From NCBI GenBank assembly GCA_039621445.1, contig CP154954.1:61687858-61751857 (forward strand): a DNA stretch of 64,000 nt. The letters are read 5' to 3'. The stretch is from Euglena gracilis. Lineage: Eukaryota; Euglenida; Euglenophyceae; Euglenales. The first letter of the stretch is position 1. Each line of letters starts with the position of its first letter. The translations under genes and the position numbers were made by a program. Positions 58,747-64,000 of this stretch are shown here, in pieces. A model generated the notes under the pieces. The model did no database searches, was not told the DNA's origin, and worked only from the letters and a program-made list of their open reading frames with translations.

Positions 58747-60339
58747 CTTAGGCGGCCGAACTCGCACTTAGCTTTGAAAATGACTGTAAATTTGCGCTGA
58801 TGCGCAAATCCAAAAAAAAATCTTTTTTCGAACACCGAGGCCTGAGACTCGGGAAAGTCTGAAAATAGCGTCCAGGGCCTGGGGACGAAAGCAACCACTT
58901 GGAACTCCACGGTACACGGGCACAGCGTTCCCGGGTATGAACACAAAGCGCTGGGTAATGAAACGAGGAGACTCCATTGCGTACTTGCGCTTTGGCACAA
59001 CTTTTTTTCATTACAAAAATAAAACGCTTTTTTTTGTAATTCAACATGTGGGTGACCATTGCCGCACTTGGACAATGATAACAACATATGTGTCAACATG
59101 TGTTTCCATTCAGGGGTTTTTTTAAGACCGGGGGGGAGGGGGGGTCCCCCCCACCCACCCACCCCCCTGGGGGGGCCCCCCGGGGGGGGGAGGGGGTCCC
59201 GGGGGACCCACAAAAAATGGCCGAAAATCGCGAAAAGTGCTAAAAATAGAATTTTTTTCGGCGCCTGCGGCGCCGAAAAGTATATCCCACCCCCCTCCGG
59301 GGGGGACCCCCCCCCCCGGGGGGGAGGGGGTCCGGCGGACCCACCCACCCTACCCCCCCCTCCCCCCCCGGGGGTCCAAACTTAAAAAAATCCCTGTTTC
59401 CATTGCGCCAAAGCGCAATGGGCAGGCTTATGAAGAATGGGAAGTTAAGAGTTACCTTGCGCCAAAGCGCAACATAACTACATTTTTTATGGTTCTATAT
59501 TGCCGTGGGAGTTGCGCTGAAGCGCAATATGACTGCCTGAAACGTATCTCACAACGGAGGGAGAGAAAGGCCTTGGTAGAGTATGAATTCCAGAGGGGAT
59601 AGAGCATAAAATGTAGGACAGGGGGACGGAAGCCTGCTCTCAGTCACGTTGCAGAGGGACTCCCATAAGCTCAGGGGCTTCTGTTTTAACTTGCGCTTAA
59701 GCGCAAATTTCTTAACTTGCACTTAAGCGCAAGGTAAAACTATTGCACTTAAGCGCAATGTCCACAACCGTTGCCTTCTGTGCTCGGCAGTGTGGGGCCA
59801 GGCGTTGCTCACCAGACGTTGGGACAGGTCCCGGGGCTTGCCCTCAATCCCCCCCAACCCCTCCCCACCTGGGTGGTTCCCGCTGTACCGCTCCTCGCAC
59901 TTCAAGCACCCAGGCATCACTACTCTGTGGCATGCCGTTTTTTCACAACGCGTGTGTAGAGTCCACCCTCTGGACGCCTCAGCAGGCAACCCTTCACAGA
60001 CACATCGCAGAGCCCAAAAAAAGCAACAAAGAGGCCAAATTATACCCAGCCTCTGTGACACCATCCAGGGAACACAGTCAAGGCTTCAAAAACGAGGGAC
60101 TCACAACGGGGCTTTTGGCCCTTCTTTGGGAAAATTCAGACTGGAAAAAAAACACCAAAGTTGGGCCTGTTCCCCAGGTCCCAACATCGGCAAATGATGC
60201 ACACGCCACTGTGGAGGGTCTTCGCGGAACCAGAGGGTCAAAAGGGTGGGTTCTACCGCCGGGTCTCAAAAAGTTTGGAAATTTGCGCCAAAGCGCAAGC
60301 TAAAAATTAAAACCTAAAGTGCGAGTTTGGCCACCTAAG
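58747..60339. mobile_element. TIR transposon, second copy of the 42876 element, with a nested MITE
   Basis: The left end is CTTAGGCGGCCGAACTCGCA and the right end GTGCGAGTTTGGCCACCTAAG. It matches 42876-44726 closely over both flanks of a deletion. It carries a 286-bp hAT-like insertion (59111-59396) that the other copy lacks. Flanking bases show no clear target duplication here. Confidence 0.8.
59111..59396. mobile_element. hAT-like MITE with an 8-bp target duplication and an empty site
   Basis: The left end is CAGGGGTTTTTTTAAG; the right end, read inward, is CAGGGATTTTTTTAAG. The 8-bp duplication TTTCCATT lies at 59103-59110 and 59397-59404. The sister transposon at 43283-43292 has one TTTCCATT followed directly by GCGCC, a clean empty site. 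The interior is a set of C/G hairpins around a GGCGCCTGCGGCGCC palindrome. TIR sequence and 8-bp duplication are typical of the hAT superfamily. Confidence 0.9.
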
Positions 60340-60428
60340 TCCTTGGGACCACTTTTTTCCCTTAGTGCTGGTAAGATAGAGGCTTTCTGGGGGGGCTTTC
60401 TTCCATGAGGATTTGGGCATGCTAACGG

Positions 60429-60530
60429 CAGGGTTCGATATAAGGACAGGTGGGGGTGTTGTCCGGACCCCCCTGCGGGCCAGGAGGGGGGGGGGGGTGG
60501 CGGGGACACCAACGGTCAGGGCTCAATGGA
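60429..60530. mobile_element. hAT-like MITE end (CAGGGTTCGATATAAGG)
   Basis: It starts CAGGGTTCGATATAAGGACA and continues through the GTCCGGACCCCCCTGCGGGC hairpin as in 23303-23700. The right part is missing. Confidence 0.65.
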
Positions 60531-61119
60531 GCCCGCGAACTTTTCTGCCCTTGGGGGCCGGAGTCGATGGCAGGTGTCTGCTTCCGCCGAGGGCCGAAAA
60601 AGACCTCGATGGCGGGGAGGGGAGAGGCCAGGGAACAGGGGCGTTGGGCCATACGGCATGGTTCACAAATTCGCGCTGAGGACGCTGGACACGTGCTGAC
60701 ATATCATGTCATTATCGTGTCAAAGGTAATGAGTAGTGATCCTAAAGAACATAAATACAGTTCTAAACGCTGAATGGGAAACAATAGTACAGAAAAGGAT
60801 TTCCGAGGGAAAAATCTCATTTGTGGTTATTTCGTGATTTTTGAAAAATCCGAGATTTGTGTTGACTCGTGATTATTCCCTGTGTAAAGCAGCTGACGCA
60901 GCTGGAACACCAGTTTTGGTTTGTTCAGTTTAAGTTTGTTGAGGAGTTGAAAAATAACGTTTTATTGGAAACTGGCAACCTATGAATGTCACGGACTCTC
61001 AGACCAAGAAATGTGGAGTGAAGAAAAGCCATAGAGGCCCAGCACGTGGGGAGAGAGTTGCAGGTGTTTTCACCTGTTTGCAGGAGTGTCTGGTGCGACC
61101 GAGCTGCAAAGGCACCGGA

Positions 61120-61340
61120 TTCATTGCCCACCACTGACCAGTGGAGAAAGGCTTTGGAGGTCTATGGGGGAGGACAAACAGAAGGACCTTTTGCAGCATT
61201 TTTCAGAGGAGAGAAATTGGTGACCCATCTTTCTCGTGAAGAAGAAGGGGGCAATTTGCCACTCAGTGGGATATTGCAACAATGTACACTCTTATGCAAT
61301 TGCGCAAAGGAGTTGGTACACCAAGTTTTATTTTTCACCC
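61120..61340 (+). pseudogene. Second, diverged copy of the coiled-coil gene fragment
   Basis: The translation FFRGEKLVTHLSREEEGG is homologous to FFRGGNLVTHLSREDKGG on the minus strand at about 17700-17770. After a one-base shift it reads LRKGVGTP against LHKGVGVP. Protein-level similarity despite base changes suggests past selection on a real protein. The upstream frame from 61046 has no recognisable domain. Confidence 0.5.
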
Positions 61341-61364
61341 AATAAATTTGTTTCAGACTGAGTA

Positions 61365-61640
61365 GCGTACCCCCTGGTTTTCACGGGAAATGAAACTGCT
61401 TGGAAAGTCTCTGTCGGCCAGCAGGATTGATTGCGGTAGATACTGTGGGGACGGGATTGGCGTCCCGGCAAAGCGCAGTGAGTGATAAATTTAACAGAAA
61501 CAAGAACTCTTGTTTTCACCGATGTGTGAAACACGTAAAATAAAAACCTTTCTTCAGCATCCTGTGGAAAATGAGAGTGAGGCATTGTATTTATTTTGAA
61601 ACTGAGACGGCGCATCTCGCACTTCAGCTTTCTTTGTCAA
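61365..61640. repeat. Dispersed repeat matching 18320-18530, then a transposon terminus
   Basis: It shares TTTTCACGGGAAATGAA, the GTGAGTGATAAATTTAACAG-like block and TTTTCACCGATGTGTG. It runs into TGAGACGGCGCATCTCGCAC at 61604-61623, which resembles the CTTAGGCGGCC...CGCACTT terminus, as do 14948-14970 and 61934-61955. Confidence 0.6.
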
Positions 61641-62289
61641 TGCAAATGCGTATGTCAACATTTTTTTCTAAAATGGCAAGACTGGTCTTTCCAAAATGAC
61701 ACTGGTATTTGGCACATACCTTTTCTTGCAGGGGGGGGGGTCGATAAAAAAACCACCAAAATTTATGGTGACCTGGCGCTGAAGGCTCCAAAAAAATTTT
61801 GGCCATTTTTTTTCACGTTTGGGTCAAATTTCCCTTGGATTCCAGATTGGCCTACCTCCCCCCTGGGTGGGGGAGGTAGTGACTGACTGGCTTTCTGGGA
61901 AAAAAATGAGTTACTGATTTGGAAATGCCTAACGCGTTCGACTTCGCACTTCAGCTTTTTTGGGGGTTCTTGCACAATTGTGACAATTCTGAAAAAAACA
62001 AATTTGTCTTTGTGACACCCTGAAACTTGGCTGTGCGAGAAATTGGTAAGTGCGAGGTATTTTGTACAATTTGAACACGATAGAATGACCAGCTGGGCCC
62101 GAGTTTGGGCATCGGCAATTGAAGCTGTGAAAAACCATTCTTAGCCCCCGAAACATCAAAATAAACAACAGTTTCAGGTTTTATCCTGAAAAACTGAGTT
62201 TAGAAACGTCCTTCATCCCTAGTATTTTAGTCCAAAAATGAGGCACAGTGCATTAGCTGAAATTGGATCTGTCTGCTGCCATGAAAATC

Positions 62290-62655
62290 CCTGTGTTCAG
62301 GCCCCCACTTAAACAGTGGCGAGGTCCAGTCCTTTTTGTGCCCAAAAAATTCCATTTTCGGCACTTTTGGAGCAAAAAATTGTCGAAAATTCAAAAAAAA
62401 TTGGCGCAAAGCGCCGAAAGAAAAATTCGAAAGAGGGGTCCCGGGCACACCCCTCCCCAGGGTCCCCGGGGTCGGTCCAGCCCCCTTGGCTGGTGGTGGG
62501 GGGTGACACCCCCCCCACCAAAACCCCATACGTCTCGAGGCCTGACCCTAAGTCCCCCCCCAGAGCCTGTCTGACTGGACCCCCCTTGGGAGGTGAGGGA
62601 GAGTGGGGTTAAGGGTTCACGCCCCCACACTTACAAACCCATCCCCCTGACATCA
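62290..62655. repeat. Diverged hAT-like MITE copy
   Basis: Its core is AAAATTGGCGCAAAGCGCCG and GGTGACACCCCCCCCACCAA; it ends near TGACATCAAACCCTGG at about 62648, like the right terminus of 23303-23700. Confidence 0.5.
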
Positions 62656-62659
62656 AACC

Positions 62660-63925
62660 CTGGACAAGGGGTAAGTCGCAGGTAGGACCATCCACCTCTA
62701 GGTCAAAAATCGGAAGAAAAAGGAGAAAATAATTTGACACTTCTTGCAGGACAAATTGACTGGTCGTCAATCCAGTTCGGTGGTGATTCTCCAGGGGAAG
62801 AGAAAATGTGCCAAAACCCTCAAAATACGCAATGTAACAAATGTAGAAAATTCAAAAAAAAATGCAAAAATGAAAGAAATGGGCAAAAAATGCAAGTCCC
62901 ACATTCCCGAAAGCCAAAAAACACGCATCATCTGGAGACAATTTCAATATTTTTATCTCATAAAAAGTATTTCACAGTGCAACATGATTCATTCTAATGG
63001 CATGTATTGTTTCATCCAAACTTCTCCAAAACAACAACAACTGCATGAACAATGCAAACTGACCATTGACTTGAAAATTCTTAAAACCCCAACCTCAAAT
63101 GAAAGACATTCAAAAGCTCAATTTGCAAATAATGAATTTTTGGAATGCAAAGCCTCAATTTCGCAGCAATCCAAAAGTGCAAAATGAAAGTTTGGGATGG
63201 GAGAGGGAAAAATCTGTTAAAATTATTGACATCCAAAAGAACAAAAGCAAAATGTGCAAAATACAAGGGTTTTGGACTATGCAAATTGCGTTTTTCTCCC
63301 GTTCTTTTCCATTCTTGAGGAGTTCGCTCAGCAAATAGCCCCCCCCCCCCCATTTCACCCAGGGGCACTGTCTGCTTAATAGCTGAAAATTAATGAAATG
63401 CAGAAGGGAAAAGACCCCCGAGCCCAGTTGCAAAATTTATAAAATGAAGTGATACTGAGGCGCAGTAAGGTACAATGAGATTTAGGTAAACTGACACACA
63501 AAGTGAACAAAGTATGGCAAAATAAAATGCAGTAAACCAGGGGAGATTCATACAAGTGAGGGGCAGCCTCGCACCAAGGCTCTTCAGGGGACTGCAAAAC
63601 AGCCACAACACAACTTCCATCGCCTGTAATTACAAAGCCTGATTCAAACGTCTCTTTATTATGAACATCGCAGGGACTCGTGCATTTGAGTCTTTTGGTC
63701 TTCCCTCAAAGAGAATTGAATGGTGGGGTTTCACAAGCTCACAGGGAGGGGGATCTGGCACATGGCCAAAACTTGCAGGCAGGACTTTCCAAAGGTTTTG
63801 GAAAGTCTTTTAGCCCGTTCTGGGGGGGGGGGGCAGGCTTTCCCTTGCTCACCCTTCCCTCAACTGCACTTAGGCTGTTTGTTTATGCGGCCACTAAACT
63901 TTGTCTCTTGCCTGATGCTTTGGTA
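62660..63925. other. Non-coding stretch
   Basis: AT-rich sequence with AAAATGCAAA-like words and two poly-C/G runs (63338-63350 and 63821-63832). I see nothing that supports a gene. Confidence 0.4.
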
Positions 63926-63930
63926 CTCAC

Positions 63931-64000
63931 CTCAACCATCCCATGTGGCAGGCATCCCGGTGCACTCCGCGGCCCCATTCGCAATACTCCGATACCGGAG
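63931..64000 (-). CDS. Partial exon at the right edge
   Basis: Read on the minus strand from the window edge, sequence ending GGATGGTTGAG meets the near-perfect donor GTGAGTACC (63922-63930). Two frames are open. One gives PVSEYCEWGRGVHRDACHMG then WL; the other gives SGIGVLRMGPRSAPGCLPHG then MVE in phase 0. It may be a further upstream exon of the YTH gene (phase 0 would fit the exon at 45622) or a separate gene. Confidence 0.5.

Overview
This window is nuclear DNA from a eukaryote with a large, repeat-swollen genome, most likely a protist or alga. I could not place the taxon. The evidence is: short GC-rich exons with GT-AG splice sites separated by introns of 0.2 to 10 kb; many small terminal-inverted-repeat transposons; long runs of G and C; a reverse-transcriptase element; and a 1.7-kb tetranucleotide array. 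I see no bacterial gene organisation. Most open frames here are chance frames in repeats.

The main gene is on the minus strand, from about 45.6 kb down to a stop codon at 6039. It encodes a YTH-domain protein, a reader of N6-methyladenosine in RNA. I joined about 17 exons by reading frame and splice phase. The junctions from 32.2 kb to 10.6 kb agree in phase and rebuild a Tyr/Gly/Pro-rich N-terminal region, a complete YTH domain (exons at 19.1, 14.7 and 12.7 kb) and the start of a Gly/Pro/Arg-rich tail. The first exons (42.5 and 45.6 kb) and the last four (below 9.4 kb) are less certain. Only about 2.2 kb of roughly 40 kb is coding.

Layout. 0 to 2.1 kb: partial reverse transcriptase on the plus strand, a 13-base gap, then a dispersed repeat. 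2.7 kb: a lone exon of a second minus-strand gene. 6.0 to 12.7 kb: 3' half of the YTH gene. 12.7 to 27.4 kb: YTH domain and middle exons, with introns holding MITEs, a broken coiled-coil gene (16.5 to 17.8 kb) and a nested transposon (22.6 to 23.9 kb). 28.0 to 29.9 kb: an inverted-repeat composite element. 30 to 42 kb: a 10-kb intron of diverged tandem and dispersed repeats. 42.9 to 44.7 kb and 58.7 to 60.3 kb: two copies of a 1.6 to 1.9-kb TIR element. 49.8 to 50.6 kb: two possible exons of another gene. 51.6 to 53.3 kb: the CATA array. 63.9 kb to the end: the donor-side end of another minus-strand exon.

Three transposon groups explain much of the non-coding DNA. One has TA target duplications and ends of the form ACCCCCC plus an AT-rich word. 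One is hAT-like, with CAGGG ends and 7 to 8-bp duplications, two of them backed by empty sites elsewhere in the window. One has CTTAGGCGGCC...CGCACTT ends and 5-bp duplications.
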